The translations under genes were made by a program, and so were the position numbers. A DNA stretch of 64,000 nucleotides from Stomoxys calcitrans (Eukaryota; Arthropoda; Insecta; Diptera; Muscidae), in contig NC_081553.1 of the NCBI RefSeq assembly GCF_963082655.1, forward strand, positions 187,795,752-187,859,751, given 5' to 3'. Numbering within the stretch: position 1 is the first letter of the stretch; each line of letters starts with the position of its first letter. Below the pieces are notes generated by a model. It saw only the letters and a program-made list of their open reading frames with translations. It was not told the DNA's origin and ran no database searches. This document shows positions 11,740-22,099 of the stretch, piece by piece.

Positions 11740-13230
11740 ATAAAGCTAAATTTGAATTAAATTTTTCTTTATTTTCGCTAAGTATAAAATTTGCTCTAAC
11801 GACGAAATTTCACCGAAATTTTCTCCCCAGACAATATGTCGCAGAATTTTTCAAAAAACAACATTTAAAGAACCTCCCTAAAATAGGCAATGAAAAGTAA
11901 ACAAAAGTATTATGAATTTTCTCCAAAAGATAGTTCAGTGACCAGCCACAATAGGCAACAATAAAAATTAATAAATAATCCCCAAAAGTAGGCAATGAAA
12001 ATAATATATGGGTGAGTTGAACTTTCTCTAGGGAAAACATTTCCATGCAATTGCCCTTTAAAGCAAAATTTTACTGACATTTTTTCATTTGCCAATTCTA
12101 GCAAGAAATTTTTTCCAAAGTTAAATGTAACAAAAAATCCCTTAAAAATCCCGTGAATTGAATTATCTCTTAAGAAAAAAATATCGGTGAAATTTTGAGA
12201 AATTGCCAATTTTTCAAAGAAATTTTCTCAGAGGGCAAAATTACAGGAAAAAAAAATCCCTAAATGTAGGCATTGAAAAGTTAATTAAAGTTTGATCAAT
12301 TTTCTCTAAAGGAAAAAAGTTACCACAAAATTTTTGCTTTAAAACAAAGTTTTAATGAAATTTTTTCTATAAATAATATTTCAAAGAAAATTTTTCAGCG
12401 TAAACAATTTTTAATATCCCTAAAAGTAGGCAATAAAATGTGAGTTAAGCTAAATTGAGTTTCCTCTAAAGAAAATAAACTTCAATTTAATATTTTTTTT
12501 TAAAGAAAAACGATTTTCCCAGAGGAAAGAATTAAAAAGGTCTTTTAAAATAAGCATCAAAATTGAATGCTTGAAATTTACATAAAAATAAAGATTCAAT
12601 AAAATTATCTCCGCAAATAATGTTGCAAAGAAAATTTGTGAATTAATAAAATTAAGCAACGAACATTTAATTAAGGTGAATTTAATTTTTACTAAAGAAA
12701 AATTTGTAATGAAATTTTCTCTACAATTATTATTTTAAAGAAGTTTTCTCAAAGCACAAAATAAAAAAATCCCTAAAAGTAGGCCATGAAATGTGAGTTA
12801 AGGTGAATTGAGCCTAATACTATGTTCAGACCAAAGCTATTTTGAGCAAACGACTCGTTTTCCCTTATATTGCTCTGAAAACGACTCGTTTTTCCCGATA
12901 AAGAAAGAACAAATACATCTTAATAATTTTGCATCTTAACTTTTATTTTCGAGGGTTTGAAACATGCAATTTCCAAAACATGTCAACTAGTGTGAACGGC
13001 TGCGATGTTTTTGAAAATGACATAAGCAAAACGAGTCTATACAGACATGGCATAAAATAAACATTTTTCTCAAAGGACGATTTAAAAACTCCCTAAAAGT
13101 AGGCAGTGAAAGTGGGTTAAGGTTTATTGAATTCTGTCTTAAAAAAACATTTGCATGAAATATTCTTTAAAAACACAATTTAAATGAATGTATCTTTGAG
13201 GACTATATTGCAAAAAAAATGGTGAAGGAC
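11740..13230. repeat. Repeat C: degenerate tandem array, about 160-bp unit
   Basis: The core motif ctaaaagtaggcaatgaaa (variants) recurs near 11880, 11985, 12262, 12423, 12776 and 13096. Spacings are about 105, 277, 160, 355 and 320 bp, close to multiples of 160. Between motifs the sequence repeats gtgaattgaattttctctaa-like and gaaattttctc-like words. Divergence between units is high, so the array is old. A non-matching insert lies near 12820-13060. Open frames here are by-products. Confidence 0.7.
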
Positions 13231-13235
13231 AAAAT

Positions 13236-13645
13236 TGAAGGCTAGCTATGATCGGCTGGGCCGAATCTTGTATACCTTCTACTATGGATTCTTTATGCCT
13301 TCCACCAAATATCCGCCCTCTAAAGGTTAAAAAAACATATTTGAGAGTTTGGTTTATATTCCAGCTATATCAGGTTATGGACCGTTTCAGGTCATGCTTG
13401 GCGCAGACGTTGGAGGTCAAAAAGAAGTTGTCGCTTCAAATTTCCAAAAAATTGGATAAGATGAGAGGTCGCAAGCTCTCCAGGGGCTCAAGAATTTTTA
13501 ATCGGGAGTACTGTTTACATGGGAGCTATATCTAAACATTAACCGATTTGGCCCTTTTGCAATCGAATCGACCTACATCACTCACAAGTATTTGTACACA
13601 ATTTCCAGCGGCTAGCTGTGCTCGTTTCATGATGATTCAAAGAAA
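13236..13645 (-). repeat. Family A fragment, reverse
   Basis: Starts with the reversed tail (ggctgggccgaatcttgtat). It continues with agctatatcaggttatggac, aggggctcaagaattttta and a ggctagctgtgctcg head-proximal segment. Only one to two core units are present. Confidence 0.7.
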
Positions 13646-13659
13646 TGTTTTCAAATTTA

Positions 13660-14635
13660 AATAGAAACCTAAAAGTAGGCAATGGGAAAATGATTCAGCA
13701 CAGCATAATACTTCTTATAACCAATCTTTAGAAAAGATAGTTACTCAACTTTATTTGCATTTATTTCCGCCTTATTTATGCCACAATCCATTTCTTCCCG
13801 CTCCTCATCATTGTGCCAAATTCATCGCCTCTTTAATCACATAAATAAAACTCAAAATCATTGATTTAAGCCAACAATTGGCTTTGCATCGATGTTTTTG
13901 TCCTTGCTTCCATATATTTCTGTCTATTTCGAGTTGTAATCTCTAAATGATGTTTGCCTCGAAATAGGCGTCGCTGCTTCTGCTGCCGCTGCCTCTGCCG
14001 TTGATTGTGTATTCAAAGGATTTTGGCAAATTAGTAATTAATGCAATTTTGTTGCTAAATACACCATGGTTGTTAAACCATACTAATTAGTTTGTAATTG
14101 TTGCTAAGTACCCCCCTTCAGAGAGAAAAAAAAACCGGACTAAGTGATGGGGTCGCAGTATCGCGACGTTGGTGCTGATATTGAGTGGAGGCCATAGCAT
14201 CTAGCAAATAGTGTCACAATGGCCATGAAAAATTAAGGCAAGGCAAGTGGTACGTATTTAGTGAATTGTGCTATGGCATAATTAACCCCGTGGGCAGCAG
14301 CAATTGAAGTAGGTCGCTGCGAAAATAGAGCTAATTAAATAGGCCCATTCTGTGGTGGAAAACAATGGAAAATTAATGTAAGGCTTAAAATTGTTGAATT
14401 TTTAATAAATTAAAAATAGGGCCAGAAAAAAAACTTTAAATGAATGCGAGCAGTAATGCCAATCTTTGAAGCTTACGAAAGCATTTTTGGCTGTAAGTTG
14501 AATTTGTGTATTAAAAAGGTTTGAATTAAATGGGTGTGTTTTATATTTAAAAGAAAAAATATGCATTTATGTTTGGCTTAGTTAAAATGAAAGATCCCTA
14601 AAAGTAGGCAATGAAAAACTTACATATGGCAATAA
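13660..14635. other. Mostly unique sequence with homeodomain-type AT words
   Basis: Isolated repeat C motifs sit near 13670 and 14592. Between them, 13740-14420 is unique and shows several TAATTA or ATTAGT words (near 14033, 14080, 14094, 14281 and 14332). No coding signal. It could include conserved non-coding elements, but this cannot be judged from one sequence. Confidence 0.4.
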
Positions 14636-14639
14636 GTGT

Positions 14640-15065
14640 GTAATTTAAAGGATTGACGGTTATGAGCATATCAAATACATCTCACTGTTCCAAATTTCAT
14701 TGCGAAATCGACTAAACTATGCCCCTTCTATGGTTTACAGGTCCATAACCGAGACAGAGGTCCATAGGCCATCTTCATCCAAATATATAGCGCTTCTGAT
14801 CATACGTGGCACGTTTTTCGAGGGGCCGAATACAACATACTGCAGCAAATTGAATATAGATCGGCTCAAGACAAAATGTAGTATAGGCCTGTATATGGGA
14901 ACTATATCTTAATATGGTCCCATCTGGTCCATATTCGATATGCATGGCGGGGACCCTGGTGTAACTCACCATTAGCGATTAATATATGCAGCTTTTAGGG
15001 GCTGAAGGCCCTAAATCGGCAAATCGGTCTATATGCCAGGCACATCTAAATGTGGTCCGATGCAA
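14640..15065 (-). repeat. Diverged family A-like fragment, reverse
   Basis: Contains gggaactatatcttaatatg, ggtccataaccgagac and aaatcggtctatatgcc. These are recognisable as family A core words in reverse orientation but poorly conserved. Confidence 0.5.
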
Positions 15066-15069
15066 ATGC

Positions 15070-15318
15070 AAATTTGACCATGAACATTCCACTAAGGAAC
15101 AGGAGAATAATTTAAGTTTAAGTTTAAGCTCATGATAAGGTGACTCCGTTTAATAGCCGAGTCCGAACGGCGTACCGTAGTACGGCACCTCTTTGGGGAG
15201 AAGTTTCTACATGGTACAGTACTTCATAAATATTGACAGAATTAGAATTCTCGCCGGAATCGGAACCCAGGCCTTCGTTGTCATTGGCGGACATGCTAAT
15301 CTCTGGCCTACGTTGGCT
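15070..15318 (-). mobile_element. SINE1, reverse, decayed
   Basis: The 3' end (catgaacattccactaagga) is at 15080, the body tagccgagtccgaacggcg at 15160, and the tRNA-like head at 15245-15318 on the minus strand. Box B is gttccgattcc, mutated from the consensus. The junction to the next element falls at 15320. Confidence 0.8.
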
Positions 15319-15364
15319 TAAAAAGTTCAGCCGGCAACCCAACGGTTCCTGCTGCCTTATTGTT

Positions 15365-16088
15365 TTCCAGTTATTGCTACCACGACCTTGTTCTTATTAG
15401 ATGGTACACACTCTATAACATCATCAGCAATTGGTGCTAAGATATCAGTCATTGTCCATCTTCTTCGGATACCAATAGCTGGGAAAATGGCGCGTTCCAT
15501 ATCCCAAGCACACTATCTGTACCAGATTTCCTTCTTTGTCTCAGCAGGAGGATGTGGCTTTACCAAAACCATTGGTTCAATATTTGATTCTTTGGTTAAA
15601 TTTCCAGACTTCATTTTGTCTCTTGTATTTCTCGACTCGCTCACACTCACATCTTTTCCTTATTTTCTTTCTGCAGAAATAACGTTTCTCCTCTCTCGTT
15701 TGCTCCTAATACCTCTCCTTCATCTGACGCGGTGCTACTGACTGTAAACTTGCCCTTTATGCCGCATTCTTGGCTTTAGGAGAATTTTGACACTCTTGGT
15801 TGTACCATGCGTTTCTTGGGGGGAGGCTTCTGGTAAGGATGTTGCGCCTCTTGCCATGGTGTAGGCAATGGTTTGTCATTGCGCTGCTATACTTTCAGGA
15901 CAGAGAGTGTTCTATAGTGAAGCGTGCTATTGCCATCTGTTGTGTTTGCAGCTTTTCAATACCCAGCTTCCCTGCAGTGACATATCGTACTTTTCTCGCC
16001 ACTATTAAAGGGCCGCTAACCTTTGCTGCAACAAAGTATTGATCCGAATCTGCGGTCGTTCCTTGTATCGATAGTACATAAAACACGC
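15365..16088 (-). pseudogene. RTE-like LINE: endonuclease-to-RT linker remnant
   Basis: On the minus strand the frame starts with ADSDQYFVAAKV, matching the DSDHYLVAAK block that ends the endonuclease domain of RTE-type LINEs. It goes on with KLGIEKLQTQQ, then RNAWYNQECQN, and further on DKEGNL in another frame. This is the usual order of the linker before RT. RT itself is absent. Frames are broken by several stops. The 5' side ends abruptly at 16088 against a CpG-rich tandem block. It may belong to the same family as the RT remnant at 323-1827, but they share no overlap to test this. Confidence 0.65.
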
Positions 16089-16089
16089 A

Positions 16090-16765
16090 ACCACACGTAT
16101 AAGTGATTCCTCGTGAGCACTTGCGTTCACCAGTATTTGCTTACGCAGGCCACGCGTGTTAGTGTTTCTCGCAAACGCTCGTGCTACCCAAAAAACGCAG
16201 TCCAAGCGTGTAAGGAATTTCTAGCGAACGCTCGCGTTCCCCAGTGTGTGCTTACGCAAGCCAAGTGTTTATATCTTCTCGCTCGTGTTCACCCGTGCGT
16301 GCTTACGCAGGCCACGCGTTTTTATCTTCTCGGCAGGTTGTGCTTACGCAGGCCAGGCTCCTTTGTAATTGCTCGCGATCGCTCGTGTTTCCCAAAGTGT
16401 GCTTACCCCGTAAGCGTTACGGGGTAAGCACACTTTGGTGCTTACCCCACATGCGTTAGTAATTTCTCGCGACTGCTCGCGTTCCCCAGTGTGTTCTTAC
16501 GCAGGCCACGCGTTTGTGTCTTCCCGTGACCGTTCGTGTCCAGCCGTGTGTTTTCTTACGCAGGTCACGCGCGTCAGTAATTCTCGTGACCGCTTGTGTT
16601 CACCCGTGTGTGGTTACACAAGCCACGCGCGTCCGTGACTCATCGTAAGCGTTTGTGCGTTCGCTCACGCAGATCACTCGTGCTAGTGACGCGCCGAATT
16701 CGTTGGCCACGTGTCATCACTCACCGGTGCGTTAACGCAGGCCACGCGTGACCGAGATTTGTCTT
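16090..16765. repeat. CpG-rich tandem array, about 60-bp unit
   Basis: The motif gcttacgcaggccacgcgt recurs with variants near 16139, 16250, 16301, 16342, 16495, 16555 and 16612. It alternates with ctcgcgaccgctcgtgttc-like words. Spacing is 41-111 bp, mostly 50-62. The block is strongly CpG-rich against an AT-rich background. No coding sense was found. It could be the LTR or 5' UTR of an unrecognised element. Confidence 0.8.
16392..16438. repeat. Perfect 22-bp palindrome with 3-bp spacer
   Basis: The left arm is 16392-16413, the spacer gcg 16414-16416, and the right arm 16417-16438. The arms are exact reverse complements, each including gtgtgcttaccccgtaa. It lies inside the CpG-rich array and seems to have formed from one of its units. 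Confidence 0.95.
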
Positions 16766-16769
16766 ACAC

Positions 16770-17148
16770 CTTAACTGATTCACCGTTTAAGCACATTGAC
16801 GAAATTTTCTGTTCACCCTTCCTCGCTGGAGAAAGTCCCACTTCCCTGAGACTTCAGTTTCTAGAGCCGATCATTGACCCGAACCCCATCCCCGGAGCAG
16901 AAAGTACCCACGGACCGGAGTACTGATTCAATTCTCCGCCGGGATCACAGAACAGATAGTGGAGTCGGGGCCTTCTTAAACACCGGAGTACTGACCCAGG
17001 TCTCAGCCGGAATTCCAATGACGACGACAAAGTCAGAGTATCCGTGGTAGTCGGAGTATTGATCCAGGTCTCCGCCGAATTCGCCCGGAGCAGGACTTTA
17101 ACACCGACCCAGGTGCATCGATCCAGGTCTCCACGTAGGCGCCGATCT
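16770..17148. repeat. Second GC-rich block with about 68-bp repeats
   Basis: The motif ggagtactga (or ggagtattga) occurs at about 16917, 16984 and 17055, followed each time by a variant of cccaggtctccgccggaatt. Steps are about 67 and 71 bp. It ends at the family A boundary near 17150. Function and family are unknown. Confidence 0.7.
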
Positions 17149-17149
17149 G

Positions 17150-17900
17150 GGGTCTAGACTGCTTGAGCCTCTAGAGGGCTTTTTTTTATGACGTGTTTTG
17201 TTATGATTTCCAACTACTGTGCTAAGTATGGTCTAAATCGGTCCATAACCTGATATAGCTGCCAAATTAAACGATCTTGACTTCTTGATCCACTAGAGGG
17301 CGCAATTTTTAACCGATTTAGCTGACATTTTGCATGACGTGTTTTTTAATGATTTCCAAGATCTGTGCTAAATGTGGTTCAAATCGGCCCATAACCGCAT
17401 GTAGCTGTCATATAAAGCGATCTGGGGTCTTTATTGCTTGAGCTTCTAGAGGGCGCAATTATTATCCGATTAAACGATCTTGAATCTTGACTTCTTGTTC
17501 CGATTTGGCTGAAATTTGGCATGACATGTTTTGTTATGACTTCCAAGATCTGTGCTAAGTATGGTTAAAATCAGTTTGCAACCTGATATAGCTGTCATAT
17601 AAACCGATCTGGGGTCTTTACTGCTTTAGCCTCTAGAGGGCGCAGTTCTTATCCGATTAAACTATCTTGAATCTTGACTTCTTGTTCCACTAGAGGGCGC
17701 AATTCTAAAACTATTTGGCTGATTTGGAAAGTAAAATTATGGTCCGAATCGGAATGTAACTCCTATAGCATAGAAATTATTTTCTTTTATCCTTTGTTGG
17801 CTTAAAAAAAGATACCGGGAAAGGACTCGACAAATGCTATCCATGGTGGAGGGTATATAAATTTCGGCCCGGCCGAACTTTACACGCTTTTACTTATTTT
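17150..17900 (+). repeat. Family A, 3' part
   Basis: Several core units (cctctagagggcgcaatt, tatagctgtcatataaa) are followed by the standard tail at 17850-17895: ggagggtatataa, then tcggcccggccgaac. The head is missing. The left junction is with the GC-rich block. Confidence 0.85.
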
Positions 17901-19083
17901 CTTTATCATCTCCCATGCATAGAACATCACGGCCATGTATAAAATCAACTTTTTCTAAAAAGGTTTATAACTTTTTAATTTAATCTTCTCTTTGCCTCCT
18001 TTTTATGAAATTGCCTTTTCTAAACAAAATGCTTTGTTGTTTTGTTTTCACGTAACTAACCTGCACTTACTAACTACATGCTTAACATTCTAATTTAGTT
18101 GACACCTTATGAAGCCCTTACCAGTAGCAAACTTTAGTATGATTCCTTGCCCCCTCCTCCAAACCAAACTAAATTGTTTATGCTTGTCTCTCTGATATTA
18201 CATGGTCAACAAAGAGTTTTTCGACAACTAGCGTCACTAAACTAAACTAAAAGTCAACTTCTAATCAACATTTCTAAGTGGGAGATTGGCAAACACAATG
18301 AGGAGGAGTGGTGGTAGAAGGTGTGGGAGAAGGTGTAGTAAAAGCAGCAAAGTACACTAAAAACTTGGTTCTTATTTAATGGAGGGGGGGATTTTAGAAC
18401 AGTAATTTGATGCAAGCAGTTTGAAAGTTGACATTTTGTGCATTTAATGACATTCTATAAGCAACGTCTACTTTGTCCATGACCAAGGCCAAAGGAAAAG
18501 CAAAGCCGTGAGATGGGCAAGTGGGGAAACGGAAGTGCTGTTGTCCCGTCTCCGTAAGTCAGAGAGCGAGAGAGTGAGTGTCTTTCACTGCTGTGTTTAC
18601 CTAACAGGTGCCATTAATTAGGGAAATATTTGCACACCAAACAGCTTAAAAAGACATGCAATTTATTAAATAATCACGCTTCAATGACATGAAAGCTTAT
18701 CAATTTACCGAGTGAGTACATCAATTGAAGTTACTCCATAACAGTTTAACATTTAATTGTCATGTAGGCAAATTTGGGTCATCGATTTTTTTTGTGCATT
18801 TATGTTGAATAATTTGTTGTAGTTTTTATACCAAATTCATAGTCAAAGGATTTGTCATTTTTAAGCTTATCAAGCAATTTTCTGTAATTTTTTTTATGTT
18901 ATGATTTTGTACAAAAAAGTTAAATTCTTGTGAACAGAGGCGTAGAATCGTTGTTTTTTTTGGGGGGGGGGGTTATTTATTTTTAAAAAATTTTTCTGGA
19001 TAGAATTTTCGTCAACAATTAATGAGCTTAAAGTTTAGGTTTCTTCTTGGACTCTCGATCTGATTTTAAGCATTATTATATGG
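17901..19083. other. Unique sequence, no gene seen
   Basis: AT-rich unique DNA with a poly-G tract near 18961-18972. No open frame of note and no repeat family recognised. Confidence 0.5.
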
Positions 19084-19212
19084 TTAGGTTAGGTTGAAAA
19101 GAGGGTGCAGATATTAATTCGCCCCATGCCACTATGGACATACACTTATGCCAGTAATCGGTTTGTTGTGCGCTCTAAAAACTATAAAAGTAACCTCTAA
19201 CCAGTTAGGAAG
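19084..19212 (-). mobile_element. LINE-B 3' end fragment
   Basis: Begins ttaggttaggttgaaaag and continues with gggtgcagatattaat, gccactatggacatacac and ttgttgtgcgctctaaaaac. It is the same 3' UTR as at 31465, 32515 and 50277. It stops at ccagttaggaagg, where family B begins, so this is an extreme 5'-truncated insertion. Confidence 0.8.
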
Positions 19213-21776
19213 GGCAAAAGTCGGGCGGTGTACCCTACCCCTACCCTATAAATATAATGTGGAACCTATTTGCAATTCTGAACCAATTCTGATGGACCTC
19301 AAACATGTTCAAACTTTAAAAACTACGGTTGACATATGACAACATAATGACAAATTATCCAAAATCTGAAGAACGTATATATGGGAGCTATATCTAATTC
19401 TGAACCCATTTCGAGCAAACTTCTCAGACAATTTGGTAGTCGTTGAGGAAAGCGTTGTGCAAAATTTTGGCAAGATTGGTCAAACAATGCGATTGCGGTG
19501 GCTCTTGGGCTGAAAATGTGGCGATATATATACATGAGAGCTATATCTAAATCTGAACCGATTTCCACGAACTTCATCAGTAATGTCTAGAGTCATAAGA
19601 AAATCCTTCCTGCGAAATTTCGACAGAATCGGTTAACAAATGAGCACTTTTTTGCAATATTTCTTAAAATCGGACGAACATATATATGGGAGCTATATCC
19701 AAATTTGAACCGATTTCGAGCAAACTCCTCAGATACTGTGACAGTCGTCGAGGAAAGCGTTTTACAAAACTTTTGGCAATATGGGTCAATAAATGAACTT
19801 GCTGTGACTCTAGAAGTTAAAATCGGGCAATATATATATATATATAAAGGGTGATTTTTTTGAGGTTAGGATTTTCATGCATTAGTATTTGACAGATCAC
19901 GTGGGATTTCAGACATGGTGTCAAAGAGAAAGATGCTCAGTATGCTTTGACATTTCATCATGAATAGACTTACTAACGAGCAACGCTTGCAAATCATTGA
20001 ATTTTATTACCAAAATCAGTGTTCGGTTCGAAATGTGTTCATTCACCGTAACGTTGCGTCCAACAGCATCTTTGAAAAAATACGGTCCAATGATTCCACC
20101 AGCGTACAAACCACACCAAACAGTGCATTTTTCGGGATGCATGGGCAGTTCTTGAACGGCTTCTGGTTGCTCTTCACTTCAAATGCGGCAATTTTGCTTA
20201 TTTACGTAGCCATTCAACCAGAAATGAGCCTCATCGCTGAACGGTGAATGAACACATTTCGAACCGAACACTGATTTTGGTAATAAAATTCAATGATTTG
20301 CAAGCGTTGCTAGTTAGTAAGTCTATTCATGATGAAATGTCAAAGCATACTGAGCATCTTTCTCTTTGACACCACGTCTGAAATCCCACGTGATCTGTCA
20401 AATACTAATGCATGAAAATCCTAACCTCAAAAAAATCACCCTATATATATATATATATATATATGAGAGCTATATCTAAATCTGAACCGATTTCAACGGT
20501 AATATTAAGAGTCAAGAGAAAATACCTCCTGCCAAATTTCGAGAAAATCGGTTGACAAATGACCATTTTATTGCATTATTACTGAAAATCGCACGGACAT
20601 ATATATGGCAGCTATATCTAAATCTGAACCGATTTTGACCAAACTCTATGTTTATTGTGGTAGTCGTCAAGGAAAGCGTTGTGCGATATTTTGGCAGGAT
20701 TGGTCAATAAATGCGCTTGCTGTGACTCTAGAAGTTAAAATCGGGCAATATATTGTATATATATGAGAGCTATATCTAAATCTGAACCGATTTCAATGAA
20801 ATTCAACGGTAATATTAAGAGTCAAGAGAAAATCCCTCCTGCCAAATTTCGAGTTGACAAATGACCATTTTATTGCATTATAACTGAAAATCGCACGGAC
20901 ATATATATGGCAGCTATATCTAAATCTGAACCGATTTTGAGCAATCTCCTCGGATACTGTGGCAGTCGTCGAGAAAAGCGTTGTGCAATATTTTGGCAAG
21001 ACTGGGCAATAAATGTGCTTGCAGTTGCTCTAGGAGTGAAAATCGGCCGATATATACATCTAAATCTGAACCGATTTCCATGAATTTCACTGGTAATATT
21101 GAGAGTCAAGAGAAAATCCCTCCTGCCAAATTAACAAATAACCATTTTATTGCATTATTACTGAAAATCGGACGAACAAATATGTGGGAGTTATATCTAA
21201 ATCTGAACCGATTTTGACCACACTCAATGTATATTCTGGTAGTCGTCAAGGAAAGCGTTGTGCAATATTTTGGCAAGATTGGTCAGCAAATGCGCTTGCT
21301 CTGTTTCTAGAAGTGAAAATCGGCCGATATATATATGACAGCTATATCTAAATCTGAAATTCACCAGTAATGTCGACAGTCATGAAAAAATCCTTCCTGT
21401 CAAATTTCGAGAGAATCGGTCAACATATGACCATTCTATTGCATTATTACAGAAAATCAGACGAACATATATGTGGGAGCTATATCCAGATCTGAACCGA
21501 TTTTTTCCAATTTCAACAGGCTTCGTCTCTAGGCCGAAAAACATGCAAGTACCAAATTTGAAGGCGATCGGATGAAAACTGCGACCTGTATTTTGTACAC
21601 AAATTAACATGGATAGACGAACGGACAGACGGACGGACAGACAGACAGATGGACACAGCTAAATCGAATCAGAAAGTAATTTTGAGTCACTTATCACTGG
21701 TTCTATCTTTTATCCTTTTGGGTGTTACAAACCAATTCACAAAGTTATAATACCCTGTACCACAGTAGTGGTGTAC
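19213..21776 (+). repeat. Family B dispersed repeat with about 300-bp two-part unit
   Basis: The edge ggtgtaccctacccctaccc at 19230 and the far edge taccctgtaccacagtagtg at 21752 bound an array. Each full unit has two halves. Both start with gagctatatctaaatctgaac. One continues through gtcgtcaaggaaagcgttgt, the other through gtcaagagaaaatccctcct. The phrase actgaaaatcgcacggacat recurs at 20581 and 20883, 302 bp apart. A foldback element interrupts it (19847-20442). The terminal part has acggacagacggacggacag. Confidence 0.85.
19847..20442. mobile_element. Foldback mariner derivative, copy 1
   Basis: Has the same structure as the copy at 35419-36015: long inverted arms of about 202 bp, starting agggtgatttttttgagg, around a 193-bp centre. 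The arms carry the start of a transposase frame (MNRLTNEQRLQIIEFYYQNQ) facing inward from both sides. The centre encodes, on the minus strand, an internal transposase segment. Here one G-to-A change converts the tryptophan of its IWSEEQP block to a stop. Flanking sequence is (TA)n, consistent with TA target choice. It differs from copy 2 at only a handful of positions. Confidence 0.95.
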
Positions 21777-22095
21777 GTTTTTACTATTCCTTTATTTCTC
21801 ATGGTAGTTCTCATAGTTTTCCGGGACGGGTTAGTGGCCCAGCGCCCCAACCGCATGGGTTTCGTGGGATTGCGCATGTATCTCTCTTTGTCGCGAGCCG
21901 CTTGCTTCAAGATCCGACGCTCGCCTCCATCCTCCCCTAACCAGGGAAAAGTCGCTGAGGTTGGCCTGATGTTGGTTATTTGAAGGCGCCAATAACACGC
22001 CTTGTCATCTCGAGTATCATTGGCACTCAGTATTTAATTAAGAGCCAGTGCTACCTAACTCCTCCCTCCCTGAGACTCTCCTCTCGAAAATGAAT
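21777..22095 (+). repeat. S1 element with a single 179-bp-type unit
   Basis: The head ctattcctttatttctcatg, then agttttccg, resembles the sequence before the big array at 60326. It goes on through ccgacgctcgcctcc and one unit gttatttgaaggcgccaata, cattggcactcagtattt and ctgagactctcctc. It abuts the end of family B. Confidence 0.75.
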
Positions 22096-22099
22096 GAAT

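Noticed and set aside
19084..19110. Interstitial telomere (TTAGG)n
   Set aside because: There are only two to three units, always at LINE or SINE 3' ends. It is better read as an element terminus.
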